Assembly (NCBI GenBank): GCA_030248215.1
Contig: JASANG010001103.1
Location: 213,501 to 277,500, forward strand
Direction of reading: 5' to 3'
Source: Enoplolaimus lenunculus
Lineage: Eukaryota; Nematoda; Enoplea; Enoplida; Thoracostomopsidae
Length of the DNA stretch: 64,000 nt
Both the position numbers and the translations under genes were made by a program. The notes under the pieces were generated by a model that had not been told where the DNA came from, did not search any database, and was given only the letters and a program-made list of their open reading frames with translations. Of the stretch, positions 13,580-28,500 are shown piece by piece (the first letter of the stretch is position 1; each line of letters starts with the position of its first letter).

Positions 13580-16500
13580 CATTAATGCATACATAATTAA
13601 AAAATATATTAACTTTAATTCCGAATACCAAACGTTATTCGTTGCTATCCGGTATTGCATTTTCTGTATACAACAAATTGCAAATCGCACTTTACTGCAG
13701 CGTAAAACAAAGAATCAATGCAACACAACGATTTTTGGGTCATCGACAGTCCGGTACATTTGTATTCTTGGTTGTTGTACACTTTTAGGCTTTGATTTGA
13801 AGCCTAGAAAATGGATTACCTATGCCTAAGCCTAAGCGTTTGTTTTGACCTAACCTAATCTTTAAGGTCTTGGCGTTGTATTCTCAAATGTATGTAGCAC
13901 CTATCATCAGTTGGTGATCGGTTTGGCAGCTTTCGAACCAGTAAATGGTGAGGTTTAAAATTCAGCGCAGTTTTTGGCCGTTTGATTTGTTTTACTTTTG
14001 TGCCAATTTTAAGATTCACAATTGAAACAGATTACCAGTTTGCAAAATATATCGCTAACAAGTGATAGGTGCTATATGCATTTGAGAATGGAAGCCCCAA
14101 AACCTTAAATGTTGGCAAAAGTGTACAACAGATGTAGTCTGCATTTAATTTGTGCTGTATTTATATCTCAAATAGTATTGGGTCCATAGCCCAAGGTTGA
14201 CCCAGGCGAGGTCAGATCGGCGTAGAAAAATTGGATCCGTAGCCAAAGGGTCACAGCTGGTCAGATCGCCGTAGAAAAATTAGTGAAAATTAGTCCATCT
14301 CAGAAAAGTGAAGCCACGCTTACAAGCAGTGAGACGACTCTGAAAACAGCTTCAAAACATGTTTTCAGCCCCCATTTGACTTTAGTACCCGCGGCGGGTG
14401 TGATGTAGCCCAAGAACCACAAGCCCGTAAGCAGGACTGACAGTCCTTTCTAGAAATCTTTCAACCCCACCACAGGGTCAGGGACAAATTTTAGACAGCG
14501 ATATTTGAAATTAGGTGTCTTTAGCTGTGCCTCGTACATTTTTTGACCCAATGTATTGCTATGTTGGACTGTCTACGGACCGAACAGCCGTCAATGAATC
14601 ATAGGATATTCCATTTAAGGCTGGATCGCAATCCGTAAAAACGGGTTACGTCCACTAAAAATTTCAATAAGATTGTCATCAGTAGGGTAGGCGCTAGGGT
14701 ACGACGGTTTTTAGTCCTGACTAAATTGCAGATGAAAGTGAAGGACGTTACTAAGTTTGGAACCCATGACGCATGGTCGACAGATTCTCAGTCCAACGCA
14801 CAATCACTGAGCCATGCCGTCTCACAATCAACTGCTGAGTATTTCTGTTTGTATGCTTTATAAGAACCTCAACATTGCACTCATGTATCTTAGTTCTACC
14901 ATGATTTTACTGCATCTGCATATGAAGGCACCACATATGCATACTTGCCTCGATGCATCCGCATATAACAGAGATTAAATCTGTTACCAATGAAAAAGTT
15001 CCAAATATCCCGTGCACCAAAAGCCCAAGTCCAGAGGTTGGCCCTTTTAGCGATCCATATGGCTACGCCTGGCTCGTGACCCTGACAATTAGAAATTTGT
15101 CAGTATTCTTGTTTACCTGCCGCCACAACTGAGAAAACACCGTTCCCACGGATTTCAATGATTTATTTTTAAACTACAAACATCTAATCTTAAGCGATAA
15201 GCAAGCTCGTAGTCAGCTAGCTGACCTTAGTAGGGAGACTAGAAATTTGTGGCATACAAGGGTTTTCAAGTGACTTGCAAGCAAGGTTGAAAATTTTCTA
15301 CGGTTGGTCCAAATTCTTCCAGGGACGCCTGGACCCTCGTTCCCCTTTTGTGTTTTGCCGTTGTTGACACAGTTTCAAAAATTTCTGCTTCTTTCAAATG
15401 CCGCCATTGTCAGATCAATGGTGCAACTACGAGGGGCGAAGGTGGGTGCCCCCATTACAAATATATTCACCTGCCCCCTGGCCGAAAATATGGTCCAACA
15501 GTTGAAGCTATGTTGAAAATATTATTACACCCCCTATAGTAACTACTAGACGTTGCAGGATAGAGAAAGCTTAAATAGTAATAAGCATTGAAACTTTAAG
15601 TTTGGAGTATATACTCTTAACTCACAAACGGCTCTGCTAAAGATGAGACTGCGTGTCTGTGTATATTTGAACGATTGAAATATTCGTTTTGTTTGAATGT
15701 CACAAGTGTAGGGGGTACTGGATGGCTCAACCCCCCTATAATGTTTTACTTACTACTTTTTTTATTAACAGTCCCTTAGAATTTTTTGCATCTATAGCCA
15801 AACCACTCTGGTCCATTTTGAGATACATCTCCAGGTTTTCAGCCCTTTTAATATAGGCTTAAGATTAAGCTTAAGTTTAGGCTTAGGTTAGGCGTATGTT
15901 TAGGATTTAGGCTTAGACTGTCAAGCTTAAGGTTCAGACTCACGCTAAGCTTAGGCTTTAGGTTAGGCGTATGTTTAGGATTTAGGCTTAGACTGTCAAG
16001 CTTAAGGTTCAGACTCACGCTAAGCTTAGGCTTTAGGTTAGGCGTATGTTTAGGATTTAGGCTTAGACTGTCAAGCTTAAGGTTCAGACTCACGCTAAGC
16101 TTAGGCTTTAGGTTAGGCGTATGTTTAGGATTTAGGCTTAGACTGTCAAGCTTAAGGTTCTGGCTAGCGCTTAAGCTTCAGGCTCGCGCTTACGGTTAGG
16201 TTTGTTTTTAGGTTTAGGGCTATTCTCAGGTTCGTTATACGTGGAGAAGCGCGTTATTTGGCGAAAGTAAAATTCTCGTACCCCTGTTAACCGGTTTTTC
16301 ATCTCCAAATCCGTTTCCGTAGTTGTCCACGATTGTTCATTTATTACCATAGCAACCGATCGCTCATAAAGTATACTTAGATATCGGAAGCTTACTTTTG
16401 AACTGTTTCAATGTTGAATATAATAAACTCAGCGTTTTAGTCTGGCTTCTCAATTGAACATTATATTCAATTTTAATAATTTTTTTGAATAATTCAAATT

Positions 16501-19500
16501 GTGTTGCTGGTAGAGGGGTACAGAGAAATTTTGATTCGTTGGGGGGCGCATCCTGTCAGACCCGTGCGTTTTTCCGCCGAAAAGCTAATTTAGAATCTTT
16601 TAGCAGTACGGATCTTAATTTTTTCGTGGGATTTTGGAGGTTGATCACGCTCCCGTAGTTGGCTCCGAGACCAATTTCACAGGTGTGTTGAAGGTCGTTA
16701 AAATTTGACAGTTTGACTATCTGGAACAGGTCGAATTGTTCACTATCTTGAGCGAAGCGAGCGAAAAGCTAGTAAACATCGCGATCAAAGCGAGCAAGAA
16801 ACCATACGTAATTTTTATCCCTAATGAAAAATATGACGCAAGTACTGATTCCGATTACGGGGGCCGCGCCCCTCCGCCCCGCCCCCCTCTCGGTACTCCT
16901 CTGGTTGCATGTTCTCGGATTTGTTGGAGGTGTTGTCAGCGACGAATTCAAGGGCGCAGCCAGGATTTCATATCGGAAGGGTATAACCTCATGTAAAATT
17001 ATATCCTCATTGTACTCTTGGCCCATGTATACAACAAGGCCGAATCGTTTTAAAGAGTGGCTATAACAGAGTCAGTTTAAGCTTTAGACTAAGTTTGTTG
17101 CTTAGGCTTCATCACATTTTGACGATACTTTAGCTATAAATCTGATTTTTACATAGACTTCGATAGAACAGCTTATTTTTCAATTTATGTCCACACGGGC
17201 CGGTAGCCAGCGGAGCCCAGGAAGACTCGACCCGTTAAAAATTTAGCCCATCCCTTGAAAATTTTCAACCTTGCTTGTAAGCCATCGAACGACCCTTGTA
17301 TGCCCCTCGTGAAAATTTGTTACCACCCCTAGCAATGTGAGCTGGCTATGGGCGTTTCTCGACCGTTGACATGAGATTCTGAAATGATTGAATTCTGTGT
17401 GCGGTACATAAACACAGCTGTCAGTTTCAGGTGTAAACTGTTGTCTACTGCAACAGCATTAAGATATTTGTCATATCGACAGAGGCTGATCCAGGGGTGT
17501 TCATTGGATACCCATCAACCCCCCTTTCGCTTTAAGCACCAATAATTTTGCCCAAAATTCGGAAAACGTTTCCAGTTGGACAACGTCAGCCAAGTGTTAA
17601 GCATCCGCCTTCGATCCGTAGATCCCAATCTGTGAACTTCCGTTAAATTGTTACTGAATCCGTCTCTGATAAACGATATTTCGATTAAATTACTACTCTC
17701 TAAAAACTTAAGCTTAAATTATAGCTTAACTAAACTTGAATATCAGTTTAAGTAAAACTTAAACGGCTGGACGGACTAACTAAACTAGAATATTAAGTTT
17801 TACTTAAACTAACGTGTTTTTAAGTTTAACACGAGATTAACTAAACTTATTTTTAGATTAAGTAACAAGTGCAGCAGTGTATTTAAGAGTTCATTAAGTT
17901 TAGCTTAAACTGAAAATAAGTAAGTTTTTAAATGAGTTTAAGCGTAAACCTACCAGTTAGTTTAGTTAATCTTGAAAGTTAGTTTAATACTGGTGGATTA
18001 GCTTAAACTTAAATCAAGTTAGTTTAAGCTTTTAGGGAGTAGCGAACTTGTTACTATGGTTTGCTATTCGTAAGAAGGACTGCAACTATTGTGGCGTAAG
18101 GGGCCCCTGCCACTCCTAACAAATTGTTCACCGTTTCCCTGTCAGAACAAATATGTACAGGTCTAATAATTTCCTATGTTGGCTTACTTTTTCATCACCC
18201 TGCTAGAAGTCTTGCCAAGAGTGCATAATACAAGAGTGTGCAACTGTTTGTGTTCCGCACGGTGCAAAATGTACCACCGGGCGTTGCGTTTTTGGCCGAC
18301 CCCTCCTTTGTTTAGAGGGGGGTCGGTGGCACATACAATAACCCTAAATTAAACTATAAGCGGATCATATTTGTTGAGGATACATAAAGTGTCATGGTTC
18401 GAACAGGTTGTACCCCCTGTAAATAAAGGGGGTAAGGCAAAAACGCAACGCGTGCCGGGTACATTCTTTTCTACACGGAATGTACCCAGTTGCATACTCT
18501 TGTTGAAGTATGTATCATCCACTCTTGGTCTTACTGTGTCGGTATTGACAATTTCTGGTTGTGGGTCTATTCTCAAGCTGACACAAAGACTTGCGGATTC
18601 AGCGGCGAAACCCTGTCCCAGAGCGCCACCCAACGAGGATCCCAATTAAGATTTTGTATTAAGGTTTAGCAATAAAATTGTGTTTGGCTTATTGGTCTCT
18701 TCGGTTGCGAGCTTTCTCATTAGTTGTGAACCTCCAATTTCAGAAATTTTTTGTCCGCCACATGAAGTTTCAGTCTTACTGATAGGCTTAGGCTTAGGCT
18801 TCCTCATTCTTACTGATAGGCTTAGGCTTAGGCTTCCTCATTCTTACTGATAGGCTTAGGCTTAGGCTTCCTCATTCTTACTGATAGGCTTAGGCTTAGG
18901 CTTCCTCATTCTTACTGATAGGCTTAGGCTTAGGCTTCCTCATTCTTACTGATAGGCTTAGGCTTAGGCTTCCTCATTCTTACTGATAGGCTTAGGCTTA
19001 GGCTTCCTCATTCTTACTGATAGGCTTAGGCTTAGGCTTCCTCGTTCTTACTGATAGGCTTAGGCTTAGGCTTCCTCATTCTTACTGATAGGCTTAGGCT
19101 TAGGCTTCCTCATTCTTACTGATAGGCTTAGGCTTAGGCTTCCTCATTCTTACTGATAGGCTTAGGCTTAGGCTTCCTCATTCTTACTGATAGGCTTAGG
19201 CTTAGGCTTCCTCATTCTTATAGATAGGCTTAGGCTTAGGCTTAGAAAAACGCTTATACTACTGTTCTGGACCTGTTCTATCCATGGGTCCTCAAATGTG
19301 TGTAGAACCTGCTATTTGACAATAGAACTTGTGAATCAAACTGAAGTAAAAATTGAAATTTTGTGCATTTTGTTACAGCTGTCGTATTTTGTTTGTTTGA
19401 TGGCGTATGAATTACTAAGTGGCAGGGTGTCAAATGGATAGTAAAAATAACGGAAACAGGAACGGATAGTGATCCAAATAACGGAACCAGAAACAGACGT

Positions 19501-22500
19501 CGATTTTTACTCTAAACGGAAACGGATATCCGGTTGTACCCTGTTAACTGTCGATCAATGCTACACGCAGTAAGAGGATTCAGCTAATTTCGTTTCAGTA
19601 TTCCGTATTTTTACCGTATCGTGTTGTTTACATGTCTCCGGTAGGAAGTTATTACCACAAAGCCTCTACAGGACCACAAATTAAACTATAATGCCGAAAT
19701 CTTAAAAAAGATAAACCGCAGTCGGATCCAAAAACTATATTACCAAAACTTTGAACATTTGTATATTATGGGGCCGACTCCGTGCCAAAGGGGGCCAAGA
19801 GAGTTCAGTCTCACCCCTGGAAGAATTTTGCCCACCCTAGAAAATTGACAACCATGCTTGTAAGTCATCAAAAACATTTATATAGCCATCTTGCAAAAAT
19901 GTTTAGCCACCCCTAGCAAGGTAACCTGGCCACGATGTTGCTGTGAGGGTGAGGCAATATCGTTTAATCCCTAGCAGCCATGTAAAGATTAAGAAATGAC
20001 TGATTGTGTGTGGCTACCATAAGGTACCGCATATACAATACAGTAAATATACTCATGGCACTAAAGTTGTGTTGCAATTATAAGATTGGTTTAGTAGAAT
20101 CTAATACGTTTGCTTATCCTTTTTAGCTCATTTTTGCTAAAAATAGTCTTTGTTTCAAATAGGCACGTTAGTTTCTCAAAGTAATGCATATTAGAAATTT
20201 TAGTACTGACGTCGAAACATTATAGTTGGTGCCATTCACAGGGTCGGAGAAGCCACCCCCAATACATCCCATTTTGGGTGGGCAGCCCTAAAGGGGTCTC
20301 CACCCTAACGGGTTGAAACAAAAACCGCTTAAGTTTTAAAATGCGTCTGCCTTCTGGTCCGCCTTCGCTCACGAGTTTGGGGCTCTGACCCTGGAATTTG
20401 GGGAGCCCCCACACCCCTGCCTGCTTCGGCACTCGCCATTCACAACAAATGGTCCGTCTGTCAAAATAGCAAACGACGGAAGTTAAGCAGTGAATGCTTT
20501 TCATTTTTCGTTAAATCCTGTAGGTGGATCAGTGTTGGTTCGATCGCTGGATCGACAAAGTTTGCTAAGATTTCTTGATTTTGAGGATATTACACAGTGA
20601 TTTTCGAGGGAAGATAATTGCTTGATCCCCACTGTCCCAAATCGATACTATCGGGCTTTTTAAGTTGCTTATCTCATAAGCCAGTGTCTGCCCAAAAATA
20701 ATTATATTTGACATATTTTTTGCATATTTGAGTTTGTCATAAATCTCGCTCATATCATTCCACACCCAAATTTAAACGTTGAAAAAAATTACATTTTGTT
20801 AAGTTTCTACTTTAAGTTTCCAGTTGAAACGAAAAATTATTGCACAAAATTGAATAATTTATATATCATTCGACGCAGCTTACAGACCTGTATTGTATGG
20901 GGTTAAATTTTACCATCATTAGACAGCCGGGTTTACTCTAGTTATGATGACAAATAACTGCTGTGACACTCTGAAACTGCATTAAGTCCTATTCACACGT
21001 GCAAGTTTTTACAGCAAAAACTAGCACGTGTAACTTGCATGTGCAAGTTTAATAACAAAGCAGCTTTGCAGTTCTTGCAGCTGCAAATCATTCACATGAA
21101 ATTCATGCTTTTGAATTTAATTCGCCCCTGTAAACGCAGTTGCAAGTCGCTTGAATTTCTTGCATCTGCAGTTTGATTGGTCAATTGGAATGTTCGTTTG
21201 AAAATACTTGCTGCTGCAAGAGTATTTAGTACAACTTGCATCGGCAACTTCTCGCAGCAAAAACTTGCACGTATGAATAGGGCCTTTAATCAACTCATTG
21301 CAGCTATTAAAATATTATAAAACATTAAAACAAATATATATACAAAATTTACTATTTGTTTTACTTATTTTCTAATTATAAATGGCAAAGTTACCTTCTG
21401 ACGAATTATCCGCTTCGTTACCTTACGACCAATCATGTTTAAGCTTTCGTGAGCTTGAAGATGATATGCCGTCAATGGGCTATTCGAGCACTACAGTGCC
21501 GGATTTAGTTGTTTCCGGCCAAAGTATTCGTATTCAACAGCCAGAAGGTAAACATTACATTAATGTTTGAAAAAAATACGCCAGCTGAACAAAACATCAA
21601 ATGCGGGTATCAATGTCTCGTGTTACCTATCAGCAGGGTACAACTCGAGCAACTCAAAAATGCCGAAACTCAACACACAGGGCTCAATTGGGACTAAAAG
21701 TCGACCCGGGTATTTCGAAATAATAGCGACCCACGAATTTCCATTTAAAAAATTCTGTGCTTATGCTTAATGGATAGCTCGAGTTGAAAATGCCAGAAAT
21801 GGTTTATGTCGTTTTCTACGGCAGGACTGTGACCAGCTCATCTTGCAAAGAGGTTGAAAAAATTTTCAGGAGGGGAATACAAGGGTTTTCGTTGACTTAC
21901 AAGCAAGGTTGAACATTTTCTATGGGGTGGCAAAATTTTTTAGCACCGTTCTCATGAGAACAGTGTTGCCAGTCCATAGAAAGTTAGTTTCAATTTCGAT
22001 TACATGCCGCGTAACATTCTTGTGCGCCCCTCCTAAAATTTTTAGCCACCCAGCCCCCCGGGCAACGTGAGCTCGCTACGGGCCTGACCACAATGTTAAT
22101 TTTTGAATTGCTTAATAAACCACAGCAGCAGAGTCTTAAGTTGCTTGCTTGTCCTTGTGACCATTCACTCTGGGTTGCGGATTTAGTCCGTAAAATTTTG
22201 GTGGAAAGAAATCTACGATAATTCGTCGCCCGACATCTTGTCATCCGATTGTGTTCCAAAGCTTAACAGCTTAATGCTAACACTAAGCATAATGATGGGT
22301 GACAAATTGTCGAATAGCCATGATTTCGAGTTATAAATTGTCGCTCGGCGAGTTGTCGGCCGGCGAATTGTCGTGATACCGGTGGGAAATCGGGGTTCAC
22401 TCCAATTTAAAATTAGTGATCCCGTCCGTATTGTAGCAGGCATCGACGTAGAATCTCGGCTTTGGACAGCTGACTCAGCCCTGAACGATGAATTCTGCCT

Positions 22501-25500
22501 TTACGGTCCGGACCCGATAAATTATTCGGAGGACGAAGCGACTCAAAGCGCTCGCAAGCAACGACAACAGTGGCGACGGGCGCGGTTAATTCCGCCTGAC
22601 CTTGCAACCTATCCGTGTGTTTGCCTTGACGCAAGTTCTTCGTGTGGAAATAAGCCAATCATAATGAATCATCGATTTATCGACACAGCAAACAACCAAT
22701 TAGAATCCATTGCTATGAAATGGGAGTACGACGATAACGAATCAGACTGCAGCGATCATGACGCACGCGCCATATCTGAGCCTAACGGTGGCAATAGTAA
22801 ACATACTATTAAAGATATTGGTGTTGTTAACAGCGCTGATGAGGAGGTATGACTGTTGTGGGCGTCTTGTGTTGTTGTAGTGGCATTTGTAGCATTTGGG
22901 TCCGAAACCAGAAAAAGTCCATGGATCTCGACGCCCCTTGAAAAATTTGGTCCCGCATAAACAGGTTCAACCTATCTTGTGAGCCATCGAAAACCTTTGC
23001 ATGCCAGCCCTATATATTTTTGTAGACTGCCTTAACACGGTGAGCCGGCTACGGGCCTGGAACGATTTCATAATTTTCCTTCCAACTGTGTAAACGGTTC
23101 CCTTCGGGACAATGTGGGTGGAACCACCGAAAAAGTTGGTAAAAATTTGTGACACCCTCCCGTTTGGTCTGAGGGGTCCTCATTCGAGAGTATGGGAAGG
23201 CTCTAAGTACGACATTCGGGCCCATGTATAGAACAGGGTCGGATCGTTTTCCGGCGGTGTCGTAATAGAGCTAGTTTAAGCTTTAGATCAAACTTTTTTG
23301 CTTAGGCTTAGGCGTAGGCTTAGGGATATGCTTATACTACTGTTCCGGCCCTGTTCTATGCATTGGCCCTGGTTCGGGTACGAGGTTTAATCGAACGATC
23401 ACAGGGGTGTATTACATTTCAACTTTTTCCAACTGAATCGCATTTTAGCCATGGTAAATTATGTAACTAAGTTACACGAAACACCTTTTCGGCATATTTC
23501 ATATTCGCTTTGAATGGCCGCACCAACCAATCAATAAGTCCCCCCACGCGATTAAATACTGTTGCCTGAGACGATAAGCTATGGAACAACCTTGTATTTT
23601 GGCAAGCCTGAAATCAAATAATCGTACCTTCTGGCCTGTAGCCAAATCAACATTCAAGCAAACAAATTTTGCGGGGGGTCATCTTACGAACTTTGGGCCC
23701 GCCCTAAAATATCCTACAAATTTTCGGGGTAATTTGATGATATCGTGATACTTTATTGTACTTCTACCCAGCACAAAATCCTCCCACATAATGACTGGGA
23801 TAAATAAAACATGCTTAAAGGCTTATGTCCATGGATAGGTTTTAGGTTTGGTTTTGTCGTGGCTTAGACTCAAGCAAAGGATTTGATGTAAGCTTTGGTT
23901 TTGGAAAATAGTCTACATCAACGTTTAGGCTTAGGAAAATGGTAAACAATGATACAGGATAACTGTTGCCTTCTATCAAATTAACACAAGTGAACTAAAC
24001 AAATACCGGATTTCGCCAGTTAAACGTATTCTGGTTACTCAGCTGCCAATCGGAAGCGATCTATACCTCAAAATACTGGGCGTAAAACTATTAAAACAAC
24101 GATATTCAAGGTTTAGTTTGTGGGCTATTTTACCTTTTCGTCGTTTTGTGAGCCTCAGAAACACAATTTTGACTTCCGGAACTGGTTTCCGGTTGGTAAG
24201 ACATTGAATAATACGTGTTAAACGTATACGAGACCGATTGGCTTCTACTTCACGTATTGATAGATTATCAGCAAGATTATTTAAACGTCTACCGACCTGT
24301 GTGGGCCAATGTTTACTTTTAGAAACGTAACAGTAGATTAAGCGTATTCCTAAGCCTAAGCCTAAGCGTTGCAAAAATGTGTTCCTAAGCCTAAGCCTAA
24401 GCCTAAGCCTAAGCAAAAAACATAACCCATAATCTAAACCCACTCTTTTATAGACCTACCAGAAACTAGGACGCCTTTTAAGGTAATATGGGCCCCTGCA
24501 TGTATAGGCGTAGCCAAGACTTGGGAATATTGAGGAGTACTTTCTGTAAAAAATGGACCTTGTGTTACATATTGAAAATTCTTGCAAACCCTTATAAATG
24601 CTCGAAGAGGGGGTCTTTTAACCATTATCCCCTCTGATTACACATTTGTCTGTTGCACACGATACTTAGCTAAAATGGCTTTCAAAGTAGAACGTTGAAA
24701 ATGATATGTTTCTATGCTTAGTAAAGGTTTTCAATTTTACCAGTTTTTCTGTAAAAGTTTTTAGTTTTGGTGACAAGAAAAACTCGAAAGAAGCAAAATT
24801 AACGTTTTTTTAAATCTCGGATATTTCAGGTTCGGTACTGAGATTAGCAACCAGAATTACAAGCCTCAAATGATAATACTTAAACCAATGAATTTTGGCA
24901 CGAAAATACTAAACTTAAATTAAACCAATAAGTTTGGAATCTACAAATGCTAAGTTTTATACAAACCAATTATGTACAGACTACTGTAGTGATCCGAATA
25001 AGACGGGGAACTGATATTTATTTGGCCGCTCCAGAAGGTACCCCCCTTGTTATTCGGTTACGGACTGTTATTTATTTTTAACCCACGCTCCGCCGCCCTT
25101 CGTTACTGATATATATATCCGGTACTGCAATTATCCGTTGAATTAAACGTTTATATTTGTCTTCTGTCAATAGCGTGAGCGATAATACAAGGTTATACTT
25201 AGGAATTTACTTTCAAAATTTGAAATAATTTAAAAAGTCCTAGTTTTTTCTTGTCAATTAAGCTAATATGCAAATTATCTATTAGCTAAGTATTCAATTA
25301 TTGGTTTTGGATGTGTGTAAACTATTTATTCAAATTCTTCGCACCAAAAAACCCTTTACTGCTGAAATGATATTGCTTTTAACCTCAATAATTAATGAAA
25401 TATTGTAAAAAGTCCTAATTTAGGCTTATAAACTATGCTAATATGCAAATTATCTATTAGCTAACTGATCAATTGTCGAGTTTGGAGGTTTGTAAACAGT

Positions 25501-28500
25501 CTACGCAGATTCTTCGCACCCAAAAATTCTTTAATGCTAAAATTAGATTGCTTCTAACTGTAATAATTAGTGAAATATTGTGGAAAGTCCTAATTTAGGC
25601 TTAATTAATTATGCAAATTAGCCTGTAGCTAATAAACGGCGTAAAATTTTAAAACCCCAATGCGAGGTTAACACCCCAGAATAATTGGCTATCAAACAAA
25701 AAAAGTTTATCAAAATCGGTTCAGCCGTTCTTGAGATTCTTTTCGGACGGACAGACGGACAGACGGACAGACGGACGGACTGACTTCCACCTTTCGACCC
25801 CCAAGTACAAAACATAAAACGCTTCGCGAAACTCCGAGCTTCGCTCGCAGTTTCGCTTCGCTCAATAATATCAATGAGAAATTTTTATTGATTTTTTTGC
25901 GGATGTTTATAACGGGATTCTTAGCCCCATTTTAATTACGGTCGGCTCCAATTTTTAAACAAGAATGCTTGATATTTTCGTAATTTGTGTAAAAAAAGCT
26001 AAAAAGCTATATATAAATACATACATACATATGCAAATGGAAACATTAAATAATTAATGAGTCCCAGCTTTGCAAGCATCTATGGAATGTTCATAGTTTT
26101 CGAATATTCTTTTGTCAGATGTTTGCCTGTCTCCGAATATGCGTTGAAAATCGCAACGATTTCCCATAAACCAAAAACCCATCGGAAACACCAAATAAAA
26201 TATTCTTGTTTGTTGTCTAAACGGTATTTTCTATTAAATTTAAGTCTTGACGCGGTTAAATTAGATTTTGTCTCTTTTGTATCTCTGAAGACAAGACAGA
26301 CAAAACCTGTGTTTTCAGAGGCGTAAAATAGTACACGTACATTGCTATAGCCTAAGCCTAAGCCCAGTCTTAATTTTAGGGAACACGAACGGGTGTATTG
26401 GAGCCGGAAAATCTACAATTATAATGTTGTATAATAAGTAATTATTTGAAATTAGCCAAACATTAATCTTGTCGCGAAGTTCAAATTACTAAATGTTCTC
26501 GTTGTTGATAATAGACATTTGGTTTAATATTTGAGAACAATTTCACATTTAAATTTTGCCAGAAACTGCCTCGGTTCGCTTGGGTGGTAAACTGTCTTCA
26601 AAACCGCTCCAATACGTCTTAATCACACAAACATAGTAATTTTTTGGGTTTCGCTTGAACGCTACATGACCTCAGTTGGCACTGACTCGAGCCAGGCGCT
26701 TAGCCAGCTAAACCTTGTTAGGAGCTAAAACATTTTTTCCGGAAAAGAACAACAATTTCGTTGACTTACAAGCAATGTTGAAAATTTTTAAGGGGGTGGG
26801 CAAAATTTGTTCCCGCTTCCGGTAAACATACCCGGATCCATGAATATCGTTAGCCACGCCTAGAATATTCAGAGGGTCAAAACGATTTCAAGTATCCGCA
26901 CATTTTTTAGCAAATTTATCTTAGCACCGAAAACTATTGTTTCGAAAACATTCCAAACAGGGCCATGTTTTTCAGGCGAGGCTGCGCCTTATTCGACCCT
27001 CCTTTACGTGCCCGGGCCGTCTATAAATTTCTCACAGGATACACGCGTGATACAAAATAGCACAAAACACCTCACGAACGAAGCGAGCTAGAAGCCAAAC
27101 GTAATTTTACCGCAAACGTTTAATAAAAAATTTTGATTTTGGTTAAAAAGCCGCGGACTTGATGTGTCCCCCTTTGCAATGGCGGATCCATGGGGAGGGC
27201 CACCCCGGCCGTGCCCCCCCCCCCCCCAACAGCATCTCGACAAAAATTATATAGCAATTTTGTGACAATAGTACGTGGTTTGTGTGATAGTCCAAAGTAA
27301 GTTTATTGCCTGTGAAATTTTGCCCACCCCCCATTTTGAGATCCTGGATCCGCCACTGCCCCTTTGGATCCGGCTATGGGACCGAGACAGTTGATTTTTG
27401 ATCGAAACCCATTTCATATACCTACACCTGTGTGTTCCTGTTCAATTTCTCGTACGTCTATTTGTGCCATATTAATATGGTACTTTAATATATTTTATTT
27501 TATATTACAATTGAAGTTGTACCGGTCGTATTATACAGGTTAATGATTGTTTTCTGTATACCGATCATGGCTCATGTAAAGATCAGGGGCGGAACGTTTT
27601 TCTGTGGACAAGAAATGAGTAAGCTTAAAGATTTAGACTAATTTTCTTTGTTTGGATAAGGCTTTGGCTTAGGCTAAGGAATATGCTCATTGTTACAGTT
27701 TGATTTAGGCTTAGTCTTAGGCTTAGAAATATGTTCATTCTTATGGTTAGGCGTAGGCTTAGTCTTAGGAATATGCTTATAATACTGTTCCGCCGCTGTT
27801 CTTTACATTGGCCACGGTCGCAAAACCTGTGTAACAAGTGAACCGGTACTTGTCAACCTATCAACTACAAGGCAGTCGCAGGGTATCCATCAAGGAGGCA
27901 TCTCCCTGTCCCCGCGGCCGAAATTGTTTCAACAACCCATTAAATGAATTCTAGGGTACTTTTTCTAACGCCGATCTAGTAATAATTTCTAATTTCGCGG
28001 TCTATAATTTATCGTTATAACTATGTGCTTAATCGGGAATTAAAAATTGAAAAAATACCGGAACCGGAACATTTCCAAAGCTGACACAGATACATGAGGC
28101 AAAATGAAATTTACCCTAAACCTAGGATCAAAGCAGCTGGCTCAAGGCTGGGGTTGGCCACCCCAGCCTAGGGCTCACCGCTTGGATCCGTCAGTGAGCG
28201 CAACAACGGCCCTCGACAGGGATCAAAACCAAGATGTTGTATTAGGGATTCGCACTAAACAGGTCTTTGGCTTCGCGCTCGCTCCGTTTCAGATTCAATC
28301 CGCCGCTCGTTTATGTTTTGCTTCGTTATGCCCATGTCAGCTTCGAAATTCCACTTTCAACTGCATTTTATTGATTTAGGCATCCAGCCAAACGGGTTGT
28401 ATAAAACATAACAGCCATCTACAGTGTATCGAATAAATAGTCTAAAACGAGACATTTAGTATTTGTAAACAACTGCTATTTCACAAATTCACTACCCCCC

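Noticed and set aside
14735-14825. Functional tRNA gene
   Set aside because: Acceptor and T-arm pairing and the GTTCGA motif are missing; better read as a tRNA-derived SINE head.
15848-16093. 25-residue peptide repeat on the - strand
   Set aside because: Translation of the 75-bp satellite.
18349-18649. Two roughly 95-codon frames on opposite strands
   Set aside because: They lie in a palindromic family I element.
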